Positions 11,851 through 25,701 are shown, counted from the first letter of the stretch. The stretch is DNA of 64,000 nucleotides from Miscanthus floridulus (GCF_019320115.1 NC_089591.1:22112502-22176501); one strand, 5' to 3'. Numbers and translations are program-made. Notes: generated by a model from the sequence alone, not told the origin.

Positions 11851-14800
11851 CATGATTGTGGTTGTGCATAAATATGCTTCCCTCACTTTGTTCAAATACT
11901 AAGTAACTTGCGATCAATGTGAGGTTACTATCATCCCTGTGTGAAGCTAGGCAAAATGCCTTGTTCCATGCCACTTGAATAGCTGTGCTTGAAGGTAGTG
12001 TGTGATTAGATTTGCTGTGTATGTTTGTTTCCAAAGGAAATATATGACAAGTTAGTAGTTAGCAAAAACTTCACCCGTTTGAAAACTAATTTGCTACGTA
12101 TACGTAAAACTTGTTTGGAAGAGATATTCACCTACTTGGTAAAAAGGAAATAAAAGATAACAGTACCTTACCACCATGTTTTGCATGATATGTGTAGGGG
12201 TATTGTTGTTGGTGACTGCTTGTTATGTGCGAGCTTGTGCTTAGTAATAGTAGCTTAAGCTAATTGGATTGAGCATTTTGAATTGCTTGGTTAAGACCAT
12301 GATGTGGGTGTGGATTCTCGTTATCTAGGTAGTGACATAGCAGTCACCCCTTTTGTCCTCGGTAAGCATACGAGTGTTGAAGAGCGCTATCATAGAACAA
12401 CATCCAAGTTTTGATAATCTCTTGGTTGTCATCTCCAATTAAGTTCTCTCTTAGGAGCCTGAGCCTATACACGTGGTTGATAGCCCTTGAACATGGGCTA
12501 CGAAGACCTTTTTCCATGCCTTTGCTTGACCTTAGGCCCAAGCTTAGTTCCCTTGAATGCTTGCTTGTTTCGTGGTTGTCCCGCTCCTATGTGGGAGGAC
12601 CTTGCTCAAAAATCCTTATCAGACTTCATTGTTCCTTCTCCTATAGATGATATGGTGCAATGCTAATCGCTATCTACCCTAGCTTTGCAACCTTTTCCTC
12701 GTAGATCATGCCATTGCTTTATCAACTGCATACATAGTCAGTGCATTGGCTCTGTCCCTCGAATCTCATTTGTTTTGTCTCCAACCATTTCAAGTCTCTA
12801 GATATTATTAGTCCTGATCTCATGTTGCCGCTCGGTAAGACCAAATCTCATGTTAATCTTTATTTGGTAATCACTTTGGTGGACATAAGGCGTATATGGA
12901 AATTAGTCAAGAGTCCCCTGCTCAGTTGTCTTCGGTAATTAAGCCATGTTCTCTTGAGATGTGTTTTGATCTTTGGATCACCTCCTTGTTGACTCCTAAC
13001 CTTGTGACTACCTTTGTTTGATATCCCTCCTTCTCATGGTGCTTGCTCCTATGCAACCAAATTTGTGCCACATGAAAATTCTTGTGGGTTGTATGTTCAG
13101 TAATGGTGCCACGATTAGCTGATCTATGGTGCCACGACGAAAACCGAGAGCCTCCTGTGGGCGCGCACACAAGGTTGTGCTACTTGGCACATGCTAGTAT
13201 CGAGGTTCCTAGTCATGATCCATTGTAGAACTACACTGATGTGTTAGTTTCACATAAGCTCTTCGTTGGTTATCTCTTCTTATCTTGTCAGAAGATCTGT
13301 ATGTCAAACCAGATACAATAGGACTTCCTTCTGAAGTCGTCCAAAGGATAACCTTTGAAGGATAGGTCACTGACATGAACATAAATAGAATGCAAGATGT
13401 GGTAGACAAGTGACTCTACTTGACGGTCCCTGTAATGACGTCGGTCATCTAGTGAGCAACTTATGTCATCCCCATTGGATCAAAACAGCACCCAACACTT
13501 AAAGTGGGACAAGTTATCAGTTGGATGATAAATCGACCAGGATATTATGTCCTATAATAGGTCACCTAGTGCTTATGAGCTTTATGTCCAAGTCTTGACC
13601 TTTATGTGCAATATGATCAACTGATCTTCTTTAGTGTGATCCCCTTTCTGCTGACTTCAATGGCAATCATCTATTTATGCTTCGACCACAATTCTTATTA
13701 TCAAGAGTGAAGATTTCAAACCTTTTTGGTGTTGAGAGATAACCGATTAGTTACCAGTAGGAAGGTTAATCTGCTATGTAACTGACTCTTTGGTAACTAT
13801 GAAGGCTAGATCTCACAGAACAATGTTAAGCAAATAAATAGCAAAGCCGGTCATCGATGCCAGTACTGCTTTCTTTTCCAAGCCCTATGTCATCAAGTCA
13901 ATTCCATCTTGGACAATCACACAAAAAGTGCAGGATGCTGTATCGGCTAAGTAAAGAGCTAGAGAAAGCACATCCCTAGTCTCGGTTACCATCATTATGT
14001 ATATGGTGCTATCAAAGGATTTGTTCAAGACCCTATTGGATGAAGCACAAAAGGATAATCAGAAATGTTTCCTTATCTTGTAGGACTGCCCCTCCATGTG
14101 AAGTATGCATTGTGCCCTACAAAAATAGCCCCCCAGTCCAATGCTTGTGTATCATTGAGCTGGTGCCTAAATCAATGGTTGAAGTTGTTCCCTAGGAAGC
14201 ACATGAGGAAAACCCTAGCCTCCATCCTCAGTGAGAAAGCTATTGCAGTTATAAAGAGATTTAGAAAGTGTAGAACACACTCCACAATCTCGTGACACAA
14301 AAGAAAAGAAGAGCGGGAAATCTGTCAAGATTTCATGTCACTAAACTGGTTATCTTTAAGCAGTGATTAGTGGCTCAAACATGGTTGAATTCACACCAAA
14401 CTTGGTGATCTCATTCCTCGCTTAAGGTACTTCGATGTTTTAAGTTGGTTTGAGGATTGGTTGAGTAAAGCATCAGATTTGAGAGATGTTTTGATAGTTC
14501 AGTCCCAAAAATTTTAGAACAAAGCAGTTTTGGTAGATGATTTATTTGGATAGTCAAACGGTGTCTATTTGAGCTGAATTTTGGCCTGTAGTTAGAGGAC
14601 TTTTGGATCTAAATGCCTACCAACAATTTGTGCACAATGGAATAGTAGTTTATAGGATATGAACTAATTACTAGTGAGGTATAACATCTATGATTTCTTT
14701 GCTGACTACTAGCATCCCTCATATTAGTAGGTCGTGTTGTAGTTCAGGTCATGTTGATGGTGTGAGGATTATTAATACTTTAGATGCCCTAGAGAAGACT

Positions 14801-15957
14801 CCTTGCACCCCTTTTGTGCCTTGCTTTTGTTCTCTAGTATCAACAATGGTGAGTAGTCAAGATGTTCTACAAGTCAATTTGTGCCATTATGAGTCGAAAA
14901 CAATTCAAAAAGTGTCAAACAATAGATTTCATACTTTGATTTTGAGTTGTTGATCGACATTAGAAAGGAAGCCTCGATGTCAAGAGTAGTCCAACCAGGC
15001 TAATTTTGTGGTAGTGCAAGTTAACCCAACTTACTACGCCGCTACACCTTGAAGGCAAATTATGCTCAACATGCTTAGTAGTGTACTGTTTCTCTAGATG
15101 GTGAATAACTGCAACCTTTGTTGCCCTCCAGACCTCAGTGTCATCCTTCTTCAGCAATGTTTTCCAAGGTGGACTTGTCCTTGGTACCTTCCATGTGTTT
15201 TTACCCATGAGGTTGCCTTAGATTCAACCTAGATCACTATTACCACTTGGATACGAGGATTCCCTCAAATAATCATCGTCAAAAATGCTGAGTCAATAGA
15301 GTCAGCTATCACATTCACCGCTCACTCAATAGACTCAGATAATATGGTGTTATCATTAGAGAAAGAGAGCTACACACATGGAACATTATGTAGTTTTCCA
15401 TTGATTGGCATATGAGTAATTGAATAGTTATGACCGACATAGACATTGTCTGTTGGTTACTCAGTTTCTCATAGCCACAGAGGATGTTTACCCCGTCTGT
15501 GATCTCATCCCTTATGAAAGGTTGTACTCAAGCTACTTTGGTAGAGGACTACTTTTTGAACTTTGTGAATGAACATGGAACCATTGTATTGAGTAGTTTT
15601 TAGAAGTTTGCAGTCTAATGCAAAGTTCACATGATCCATGCTACATCCACTAGGGAAATAGAGATTGTGGGTAGTTAGTTTATGCTCTATAGTACTCTCC
15701 GTATCCTGAGAATGAAGTATTATGCCATCTTGGATTCCTCCCAAAGTAATAATGCTTCATGGAAGTCAATGAAAGAAATTCTTCAGACAAAAACTTACTA
15801 CTGAAGAGCAAGTATCAGAAAGTGTCTTAACCAAATCAGCCTCTCTGATACTCCGAAGTTAAGTAGCCTAATGCTATCACTGATGTTGGAAAAATGGATG
15901 ACATGCTTATCTTCCCTTAAAAGTCTTGCGCATCGAATCTCGAGGCGAGATTCCAAT
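11851..15957 (+). other. Non-coding internal domain of element A
   Basis: About 4.1 kb between leader and polypurine tract. The longest frames on either strand are under 90 codons, overlap each other, and give no recognisable protein. I looked for the usual gag knuckle, protease DSG, RT FIDD, integrase and chromodomain motifs and found none, even as decayed pieces. It resembles the conserved but non-coding core of LARD elements. Whether the core is conserved in other copies cannot be seen from a single copy. Confidence 0.65.
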
Positions 15958-15969
15958 AAGGGGGAGGGC
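15958..15969 (+). other. Element A polypurine tract
   Basis: AAGGGGGAGGGC directly before the 3' LTR, equivalent to the tracts of C (44489-44501) and B (25689-25701, minus). It primes plus-strand DNA synthesis in LTR elements. Confidence 0.85.
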
Positions 15970-18900
15970 TATAACACCCTAGGTGTTTATCACCAGTTAA
16001 GCAATGGGTTTGAGCTCAAACATGAAATGTTAAGTGGTGATGAAGGTGTCAAGATCAAATCTACAAGAGTGAGCTCTAACTTAAACTTGAACAACACACC
16101 CATACCTACATGTGTACCCTTGTTAAGATTATGCAAGAGTAATGTTAAACATGCTTATTTCATGTACATTACATCAACATGCACCCATCTTGACTAGTGA
16201 AAAAGTTTCATGAAGTGTGGAATCAAGAAGTCACATGGAATGATAAGTTATAATCTTTCTTGGATTGCTTTATTAAGTAAATGGGAATATGAGATGTCGA
16301 CCAAACCTTGCTACCTTACCCAAATGACTCTAATTGAAATCTACAACAAAAGTCATGAAGAGTTCGTATTGAGCAAATGTCAAGAAAAGGCCTCAATTGG
16401 TCAAAAACCCTAATTCCAAGGTTTAATGAGGTGCTGCTTTGACCAAGATGAACCAATGCTTTATTTACTAGATATAAAGTTTCACCTTTAATAAAAGTTG
16501 AAGTTTAAGTGGAGTACAACAAACTTTATTTTTGTACCAAGACCTGATTCAACTTCTAAGTGGCTCAAATAGTGGCCTCAATTTTGAATGCAGTGCTCCT
16601 TTTGAGCTCTTAGAAATATTCTAAGTCCTCGATCAGTAGCAGCGTGATGGCAAGTTTGTGGCATTTTATCTTCCAAATTTACATGGCAGCTCAAGTGGAT
16701 TCCTTAATATGATTTGGAGTACACCCTATGATGGAAACAACAAAACAAGTCTCATCATTCTTGGAGAACGTTTGAATGTTCAAAAATTATATAAAAAATA
16801 GAAAATGATTGGTGGAATAGCTAGAATTGTCCTTTTTCATGATAGGATTTTGACTGGTGTGGACCAACTATTTAGAGTGATTGCATGAAGGTGGGACCTA
16901 AATAAAAGTTGTAGTTCATCTTATGTAGAACAAACTTTGTTGAAAGGTCAAGACCTAGTTTAGTCTCTAACTTCGTCTAACCGAGACCTCAAGTTGGAAT
17001 CCATTGCTGGTTTGGGAGCTCAAAAATGTGCTAAGTCTGGGTTAACTGAAACTGAACTTTTAGTTTCATGAGCCCTACTTTGTAGCTCTCTATCTTCCAA
17101 TATAATCCGAGTTAGACCAAAAACCTTTAAGCAAAGTTGTTGTCCTCATTTGGCTCTACAACACTAGTGCAATTAGTTTAGTTTTTCATCGCTCGGTTTA
17201 GGAGATAGAGAGGCGAGAAAATGGGGGTTTAGTTGGTTTTTCAGGCAATTTTGAACTAGCCTAGAGCACTTGGACGTGGGCGATCGGCTTTGGGTGTCAT
17301 AGGCCATGTGGCTAGCTTCGCTCTCGCATGCTGGCCACATCGCTCCTCCGTTTGGGAAAAACCAAGCCCTGAGTGCTCGCCCCTGTCTCGCTCTCCCCTT
17401 CTTCTTCGCTCCCTACCAGCGCCATGGCCGTACATGGCGAGACACCACTGCTGCTGGCGTTGCTCTCTGTCTCCTCCTCCACTACCGGTCCTTCCTCCTC
17501 CCATCGGTCATGTTGGCCCTCAGTGCTGCACCTTTCCTAGTCCTCACCACTGCCTCGACTGCTCCAACCCATGTCGCCTCGCCGCTGCCACCGCCGGCCA
17601 CGCGGATGCTATACTGGCCGCTCCTAGTATTTTGCGACTGAGCTTCTGCTGAGCCAAGGCCATGGCTAGCCACGGCCAGAGTCGGCCATCCCCTTCCTTG
17701 CCACTACGGGCCATCAGCTGCCTAGAGCCCAGCCTCCCTGGCTCCTCCTTCATCCTCTGCAGCGTCCTGCATCAAGAGAAAGAAGAAGAGGGGGTGAATC
17801 ACAAATAGAAGCTTTTTCATGTGTTCACTTTGGATAAATGCCATACACATATATTTACATATATGGGCTTAGTTGGTTTCTGAGATCCCCAGGGTTCCCA
17901 ATGCAAAAGTATTTCCCTTTTTCGGTTTAATCTTTTCTTTTATAGATTTTTGTGCTAAAATTTTGGAAAATCGTAATAATTAGTAGAAAAATTGTAAAAT
18001 AACAAATGTGGACTTTTTGGAATCCTTGTGAAATTATCTATGTAGTACATCTATAATATGGCATGTTTTAGTTTAAAGATTTCGCTGTAAAAATAGATTT
18101 ATGCAGGTTAGGTTTTGAATACTAGTTGTACTTGTCTTTTTCATAACTGCAGTTGTGTTGCTCAAATAAATGTGAAATTTTTATGGAATTCTATGCAGGT
18201 TGTGGTTAATGTCTGGTAAAAATTTAAGGCTTTAAGCTTGATAGTTTAAGATCTATAAAAATAACAAATGCCCTGTGTTGCTTTGCTCCTATTCTGAATA
18301 GGCCTAAATATTTGTGTTAATTTGGCTCAGCTAAGTTCTAAATCATGCCTTAATGACAATAAATTAGCTGTAGTACTTTTGTTCAGATTTTCAAAAAGCT
18401 AAAGAGCATAATTTTTGGTTAAGTAGATTTTTAGTTATAGTTGCTTAAATTTATGTGGCTGCTTCTACCCAAACCCAGACAGGGTTACCTTGTTGGTAAT
18501 GTGTGGCCTTGTTAATAGAAGAATTAGCTCTAGGTGTTTATAAAAAAGTTGTTTATAATTTGCTCAGCTTTCTAAAAAGTCTAAAACCATATTTATTGGA
18601 CATATATAACTCTAGTTATAGCTGTTTAAGGTGGCATGTCAGATTATGTCCATGTTTTGGACAGAGATGCATTCATTGGATTATTTGACCATGTTATTTG
18701 TAGAGTCATCTTAAGATGATAATAAGAAAGTTGTAGGTAACTTTATAGTATTTCTAAAAAGTTAAGAATAATGTTTTTGTTGGTCTAGAACTCGAGTTAT
18801 ACTTCTCTAAAGTGCCTATCAGTTTTATATCTATAATTGTACCTCTGCTGTTGAGCTGCATGTGCAGTTTTGATTGTGCAATTATTTTCATGGTGTAAAT

Positions 18901-21532
18901 GATATTTGCTATGGTTTTGGTGAATACAAAAGTTATAGATAATTATCATATATTGCTTGTTTTAAATTTTCATGATCTCAGGTTTGATAGTTTAGGAGTT
19001 ATGAATTTGATAAATGATCTGTCATGTTTAGTCTATGCTCTTTGTAGATTTGAAGGATTCCATTGTTTGACCTAGTTAAGTATGAAATCATGTCTTAGTG
19101 ATAATATAAGAGTTATAGTACTTTCCTTAAGATTTCCAAATTATCCTAGATCACCCCTTTTGGTGTTGTAGAGCTCCAGTTATAAGCTTATGAAATTGCA
19201 TGGCAGAATCTGTCCAAGTCTCAACAAAGGGGCTCAATTGTGCTTGATTGACCTTGTTAATTGTGGAATCACCTTGTGATGATAGTAAACATGTTTTAGA
19301 CAATTTAATAAGCTTTCCAGAAAGTTAAGGTTCATACTTGTTTGATGTCTATAACTCCAATCATGCATTTTTGAAATTACTATTACTTTTATGTCTTAAT
19401 TCTATGCAGATCTGAAACATTAGCATGTTTGACCTAGATATTTTTGGAATAAGCTTTTGGTGATAATAACAATGTTGTAGTCAATTTCATTAGCTTTCTA
19501 GAAAGTCTAGGGTCACCCTTGTTGGATGCTTATATCTCTAGTTGTGGTTAAAACAAGTGACTGCTGTGCTACTGTCTAGATTTCTATACATGTGCTAGGT
19601 GATTGTTTTAGCTTGCTCTTGTTTTGGCTAAACATATTGGTTAGTTCTTGATCGATGCATGTGTGCAATATCTGAACTTAAGTTCACTTGTGTGCCATGC
19701 CTAATATGCTTGCTATCCCTCTATAATAGGTTGTGTGATGTTTAGTTAAATGACTCTAGGTGCCTATGTCTTGCCTGATCTTATGTTTGCCTTGAATGCT
19801 ACTATGTGATGCATCTCATATTACCATACTTCATATTCATTCACTTGCATATTGCATCTCATCTAGGTATGCTAGATGAACCACGTGAATGATGTGATGT
19901 TGGAGCCAAACCCGAAGACGGTGTATGGTGGACCTATACCGAAGATGGAAGGACCCCTGTAGTACATGCCTAAGCAGGAGATGCTCACCAAGCGAGTGTC
20001 ATCTAACAAACATTGACCTAGTGGTGGATCATAGTCAAGCCCCAGAGCATTTCTAAGCCTCTTATGTTTTTATAAATATCACTTGAGTTCTTTTATGTTT
20101 GATGCATTAGGTTATAAGAGTTGATTGGAACCACTTGATGCATAGACCTACCTTGTCTAGAAATATACCTTGAACCCTATGTTGGTCTAGGATCGAATGT
20201 ATGCTTAGCAAGGCTTAGACCGGTAGAAGTCAGGTGATTTCCTGTTGCCTGCGAGATATAGGTGGATACCTAAGCACGGTTGACTATATTTGCTATCATG
20301 GAAATAACCATGTGTTGCTAAATATAAGGACACCAAGTGGGATTGTGATAGAGAAGCAACAAGGCATGGAGGTCTTGGTGCCTATTTATCCACATCTATG
20401 GCGGTTAAGGACCGATTTGTTGTACGTCCTCATGTCATGTTTAACGCATGCCTATCTCTTAGTTGGCTGGATAACTCGTTCCGACCGTGAAGCTAAGTAC
20501 CTCAACTTAGGCCAGAAGCTAGGAAGTGAAAGTGCGCACTCTGGTGGTAGTAAGGATGTGCGGGGAGCCATTGGCATAAGTCCGAGGGCAGATTGATGTC
20601 CTAGCAGAGTGGACTCCCTGAGAGTGCGGCGCTGCTCGGGCCCATGAATTTAGTTCCTGATCTATACCAAAGGTGAACTGAGGCGACCACTAATCAGGTT
20701 GCTTGGGTGTGTATTAGGAAGAAATAATTCCCCAGCTAGGTAGGAATCGATTTGAATCATCGTCTCTCCCGGATAGTGAGAACTTGATGGAGCAGCGACA
20801 ACGTAGAATAACTTAATGGAAACATGATGGTTATGATGATGATACTCACATTAGTACACCGGCTATGGTTACTATTGCCTGTTACTAAATGATATTCCAC
20901 ATGTTGGGCACAGGTTAGTTGCTAATCTAAAGATGAATAGCTATAATTAACTTGGTTACTGAATTTTAAAATGTATAACTCAACTAGTGGCTTTTATGCA
21001 AAATTTTGTCAAGCTAGCTGCACCTATAAAGCCTTGCATACTCTTGGTGTCACTTTATTTCTAGTTTATGACTAAGTCTAGCTGAGTATATTCAAGTACT
21101 CAGGGTTTATCCCACCATGTTGCAGGTGAAGTTCTCAGGCCTGCTGAAGATGGTGGCTAACCGCCGGTGGGCTCGGTTACTCTATATTTATTTCTCATCT
21201 ATATGCTTTTATCAGAGGATGTCACTTATGCTAGCAATGTATTTGGAACTTATATTAATGTAATCATTTGAAAGCTATGTTGTTTTCACTAATCGATACC
21301 CAAACTTGTACTATTATTTGTGAACCCATTTGTAATATTATTTCCGCTACAACTCTGTGTATGTGATGTGTATTTGTTTAATCATACGATCTTGGTTGTC
21401 ATGTTGATTTACCGAGGTCCTTTGTGACTCTCGACGAACTACCCGGTTTATATAAGTGAAAGTATGTGTGTGTCAACATGTTATCGGGGGTAGCCATACT
21501 TGATCTTGTATAAATTGGGTGGTTCTATCACA
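15970..21532 (+). repeat. Element A 3' LTR
   Basis: 5,563 bp, from tataacaccctaggtg (TG start decayed to TA) to ggttctatcaca. It matches the 5' LTR throughout but lacks the MITE. It contains the GC-rich block at about 17260-17775 and the candidate TATA box at 21449-21455. Open frames within it, such as 17290-17652, come from the GC-rich block and are not treated as genes. Confidence 0.9.
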
Positions 21533-21537
21533 ATATT
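21533..21537. repeat. Target-site duplication of element A, right copy
   Basis: atatt, the partner of gtatt at 4961-4965 with one substitution. Element B's LTR resumes at 21538. Confidence 0.85.
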
Positions 21538-22672
21538 AATAAGAGATGCCTACCAAGGGCTCACTCCTCGTCCATGTTGGGATAGAAGCAGGTCTTGCAA
21601 TAGCCATGATCAACTATACCATCTCCAACAATGGGAATAAAACCCTAAGTACGAGAAGGTACTCAGCTAGACTTACCCGTCATAAACCAAAAATAAGGTC
21701 ACTCCAAGGATCATGCAATGATTTATAAGTGGAGGTAGCTTGACAACATTTTGCATAAAAAGTGACTATTTCAGTTGTCCAATTATAATTCGGTCATCAA
21801 GTTAATTAAAGCTATTCATCTCTAGATTAGCAACTAACCTATGCCAAACATGTGGTATATCATTTAGTAGCATACAATAGTAATGATAGTTGATGTAGTA
21901 ATTCCATGTTCATCCGAACCATCATATTACATAACACAGTTACTACGATGTTGGAGCTAGCCAAGTTTCTCACTGTCTAGGAGAGACGGTTATTTGAATC
22001 GATTTCAACCAGCTAGGAATTTATTCCTCACACAAATCTAGGCAGAGCAGATCAACGGTCACCTTTGGTACAACTTAGGTCCACATTTCATGGGTTCGAT
22101 CAGCGCCGCACAATCAGGGACAACCAGCTGCTAGGATGTTTAGGCCCAGCCTACCCTTGGGCTCATGTCTGGCTCCCCACACATCCTTACTACCATGCAG
22201 AGTGCACACTTTATAGAATGGGGCTTGGCCTGAGTTGAGCAACTTGGCTTCGTGGTCAAAACGAGTTATCCGGCCAGCTAAGTGAGAGGCATGCGTTCAA
22301 TCTTGTCAAAAGTGCTAGCAACGGTATAGTCCTTAATCAGCATAGAAGGAATCATGAGTCAACCTACACATAGACACCTGCCCAGCCTCCATTTACATTA
22401 CCCCATGGTTCTTTTCCATGATAGCAAATATAGCCAATCGTGCTTTGGTATCCACCTATATCTTGTAGGTGATAGGAAATCACCCGACTTCTAATGTTCT
22501 AAGCATGGCTTAAGCATATATTCGATCCTTGACCTACATAGGGTTAAAGGTATATGTAACTAGACAAGGTAGTTCTATGCATCAAGTGTTTCCAATCAAC
22601 CATTATAACCTAATGCATCAACCATAAAAGACTCAAGTGATATTTTGTAAAACATAGGACACTTTGAATGCT

Positions 22673-22867
22673 TTAGGGCTTGCCTTTGAGGAAAGAGGTT
22701 GGCTGGTGATCCGGGCACTCTGGGAGGAACTCGAGAGTTTGCTCCTCTTCTCTTGGAGCTATGGCCTGAGGCATCTCCTGCTGATGCTCCTCTTCTTCTT
22801 CATTGAACTCTAGAAGAGTTATCCCTTCGGACGATCCTATATGCCTGAGCATGAAATAAGATATCAC
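22673..22867 (-). CDS. Short acidic ORF inside element B LTR (left copy)
   Basis: A 64-codon ORF in the sense direction of B. After a Met-rich start it has ITLLEF, a Glu run (EEEEEH) and then a C-terminal block with LPECPDHQPTSFLKGKP before the stop. The right LTR copy (62007-62279) reads on for 26 more codons. C's LTRs encode a clearly related peptide in the same relative place (36210-36435, 47448-47655). No known domain, signal peptide or membrane segment is seen. Whether it is translated is unknown, but the same reading frame in diverged LTRs argues for past coding function. Confidence 0.45.
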   Translation of the reverse strand: MISYFMLRHIGSSEGITLLEFNEEEEEHQQEMPQAIAPREEEQTLEFLPECPDHQPTSFLKGKP

Positions 22868-24132
22868 AAATGCATATATGATGACATGTATAATATGATA
22901 TGGTGCGATGAATGCCTCCTCATAAGTGTTTTCAATAGCATTGCATTAAGGTGATAACAAGTTGCATCTTATTTTACTAAGTAGGTGCATATCTCTATTC
23001 TAGTAACTTAAACAAACACTTATGTAAATCATTTTCTGGACTACAAGACCATAGCCACTTATTTTGACCATAACTAGAGTTATCCACATCAAAATAATAT
23101 GGTTGTGGACATTCTGGAAATACTATGAAATTGCCTACAACTTTATATTAATCATTTTAATGTGATTCAGTAGTTATCTAAGTCAAACAATTCAATCTTT
23201 CAGATCTATCTAGAGAGCAAGCATTTCTAATAGCAGATTTCTAACAACCATAATTCTTAAACCATAAGGCCTATGACTATGAAAATTTAACACAAGGTAG
23301 ATCATTAAGTTATCTACAACTTTGTTATTAACCATCTTTATAGAAAAGATCATCATCATCATCATGAAATCATCATGACAACAGAAACTATATATGCAAC
23401 CATCTAGTTGAATTATAAGGAAATAATTAACTCTTTGCATACAACCAATTACTTCTAAGCCTAACTAATAACATCAATAGATCATATGCATCACAAGCAC
23501 CATAGAAAACATCATGGTTAAACATAACTAAATTATTTATATTCATTTATTAATTTCCTTAAATAATAAGCTGATTTAAAGGATAAATATTTATAGTGCA
23601 TAATAAATTCTAAGAAAATGACAGTAGCCTACAAATGACCCTAATAGTCTACTGTACAAATTTGATCCACTTAGATAAGTATAGCTACCTTTACAAAAAA
23701 TGACAAGTTACATATGCTTATTTTAGCAAAAATAGTTTAGCATAGTGAAAACTGTCGAGCAATAGATTTAATATTTTTCTTACTTTCCTCCTAGCATAAG
23801 AATTCTATGTAAAAATTTGTATTTTTACCTCCAATTAATTTCACTTGAAACTAGCAATTAATTAGGATTAACTATGAAGACTATATTTTAATTATGCTTA
23901 CTATAGGTTTAGTATTTTTCCTAGCTAGAGCATGTCAACACAAGACCAACAAAATTGGAATCACAATTTTATCACCTTTCTAGCTCAAGTTATGCATTTC
24001 ACAAGAATAAACTACTTTAAAAGCACTTATTTTGCTCAATTTAATTCTCCTAGAAAAATACCATAAACAGTATATTTCATATTTTTATCAAATACTGCAC
24101 TTCATGAGAAACCCAAAAAAATTTGGTTCACC

Positions 24133-24220
24133 AAAATTGGACACTCCTAGCTTGAGATATGAATTTTTGAAGTTTGCATGTAAATCTAGAAAAATTGGAC
24201 ACTCCTAACTTGAGATATGA
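24133..24220. repeat. Imperfect tandem duplication in element B LTR
   Basis: The segment containing aattggacactcct and gagatatga occurs at 24133-24162 and again from 24191, a spacing of 58 bp with one difference in the shared 30 bases. Confidence 0.7.
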
Positions 24221-25010
24221 CTTCACGGCTAAGTGCACCCGGTCCATGCACCTAGAGATGCTGACAACTAGACCCCATGGTCAGCATGGCCCCACATGTC
24301 AGTCACATAGAATAGAGCACGACGGTTGACCGGCCATAGATCATCACCGGTAGTGATGTCACCACAGATAGCTTCACCTCGATGTCCCGCATCGATGGGT
24401 GCGCTTGGTTGGTCTAGAGACTCACCGGAGTAGGCTTGATGGTGGCCATGGCGAAAGGCGATACTACGTGGTGGTGCTCTGACGAGCTTTGGCCATGGTG
24501 AGCTTAGACGAGACTCACTACATCTATGCGGTAACTTAGCGAAGCTATAAGGCAGTAGGTTAGGGTTCGAGGTGGCACTAGTGAGCTTGGCCACGTGCAT
24601 GGCGCTAGGGCAGCGAGAGCACGGTGGTGGAAGGCCATGACAGTGGAAAGGAATCATAGGCCTTTGCCTTGGCTTGGACAAAGGCACGAGTAGGTTAGGG
24701 AGGTGGGGAAGGTGATGGTAGAGTTGCTGGCGAGAGATATGGGATGGCAGTGCTACGGTGGTGGCGATCTTACGCTTTGGCGGTGCAGCTGTGGTGATGG
24801 CAGTGCAACTCTACTCGGCGAGCAGCGAGAGCAAGTGAGCTAGGCCGAGAGGGAGCGAATGGAGGTGAGCTGTAGAGGTGCAAGCCTTTTCTCCCCACGT
24901 TGGCCTGACCGGCTAGGCTGACGCCAGCGTATGGCCAACACATGGTGGCCATGGCCTATGGCCGGTCGGCCATGATGCCACGTGCGTCCACACGATCAGA
25001 GTCGTGAACG
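24215..25010. other. GC-rich island in element B LTR
   Basis: A GC-rich block in an AT-rich LTR, at a position similar to the islands in A and C. Several overlapping frames on both strands are open for 60-140 codons without recognisable domains. The right LTR copy of this block lies outside the window because element E interrupts it first, so frame conservation within B cannot be tested here. Confidence 0.5.
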
Positions 25011-25688
25011 AAGCCTGACAGCGCTGCTTCATAGTGATATTACTCCAAATCTATTCGTCCGTTGCAAAAAATTTATTAACCAAAGTTGTAGAACTACAGG
25101 TAATCTACAAATTTTCTTTAGGAAGCATCCCCTAATTCACAATGGTTATCTAGTTACAATGCTCCCAAGTGAGGTACATTAAAACTATAAACAACATTAT
25201 GACTTAGAAAATTTTGCAAGTCTCAAAATAACATTTCCTTGCTACTTTGGAGCTATTTTTGAACATGTTAGGTCTTAACCCAAAAATAAAAGTTGTTACC
25301 CTAGTCAAGTACTACAACTTTTATTTAGGTCACATAGCCATGCAAACATTCTAAGCTACAGTTCAACTTTGGTCAAACTAGTATTATGAAAATGGCATTT
25401 CAAATGAAACCAACACTTAGAAGCAAAATTTGGCCTATTGCATGAATACAAACATTGTTCCATTTATGATTCTAGATGTGTCTAAGGTGTTTTCATGACC
25501 TCACAACCATCTCATACATTGGTCATACATGATTGTAAGCATAAACATATATATAAAATCAACATTTCATGTGATAATGTATAAGAATGAGATGAAATTT
25601 CATATGCTCATGTTCATAAATACTTGGATGATGCTTGTGCTCATGAAATGCATATGTCAAATGCAATGCTTAACAGTGGGGTGTTAAA

Positions 25689-25701
25689 GCCCCTCCCCTT
25701 A
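25689..25701 (-). other. Element B polypurine tract
   Basis: Read on the minus strand as TAAGGGGAGGGGC, immediately upstream of the 3' LTR; the same tract as in C with one change. Confidence 0.85.

Larger units (their letters stand above)
4966..21532 (+). mobile_element. Element A: long-LTR non-autonomous retrotransposon (LARD-like)
   Basis: A complete 16,567-bp LTR element inserted in B's left LTR. It has a 5' LTR (4966-11091), primer site, leader, non-coding internal domain (to 15957), polypurine tract and 3' LTR (15970-21532). The ends are tgtaac...tcaca and the target duplication is gtatt/atatt. Without the MITE and its extra 8-bp duplication the 5' LTR is 5,564 bp, against 5,563 bp for the 3' LTR. 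No gag, protease, RT, RNase H or integrase motif is visible in any frame of the 4.9 kb internal region. The shared leader and ends with B and C suggest their proteins could have moved it. I counted about 12 differences in the first roughly 155 aligned LTR bases, so the insertion is not recent. Confidence 0.88.
21538..25688 (-). repeat. Element B 3' LTR, main piece
   Basis: Remaining 4,151 bp of B's left LTR, read on the minus strand. It aligns with 32740-33218, 49100-49585 and 61900-63502 in the other B LTR, and more distantly with C's LTRs in reverse. Its start (25688 on the minus strand, TTTAACACCC) has lost the canonical TG. It holds the empty sites for C (agcta, 22011-22015), D (cccga, 22483-22487) and E (around 24074-24078). 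Confidence 0.9.

Noticed and set aside
12344..13409. Several minus- and plus-strand ORFs of 60-80 codons in the core of element A
   Set aside because: Lengths are near what chance gives, frames overlap, and no motif of any retrotransposon protein is present.
17290..17652. Open frames of 110-120 codons on the plus strand, with overlapping minus-strand frames
   Set aside because: They lie in the GC-rich LTR island of element A, overlap each other in several phases and are not conserved in the other LTR (6265-6790).
24268..24952. Minus-strand ORFs of 139 and 60 codons as a possible gene
   Set aside because: GC-rich island of B's LTR with low-complexity composition; no related protein recognised and no second copy available in the window.
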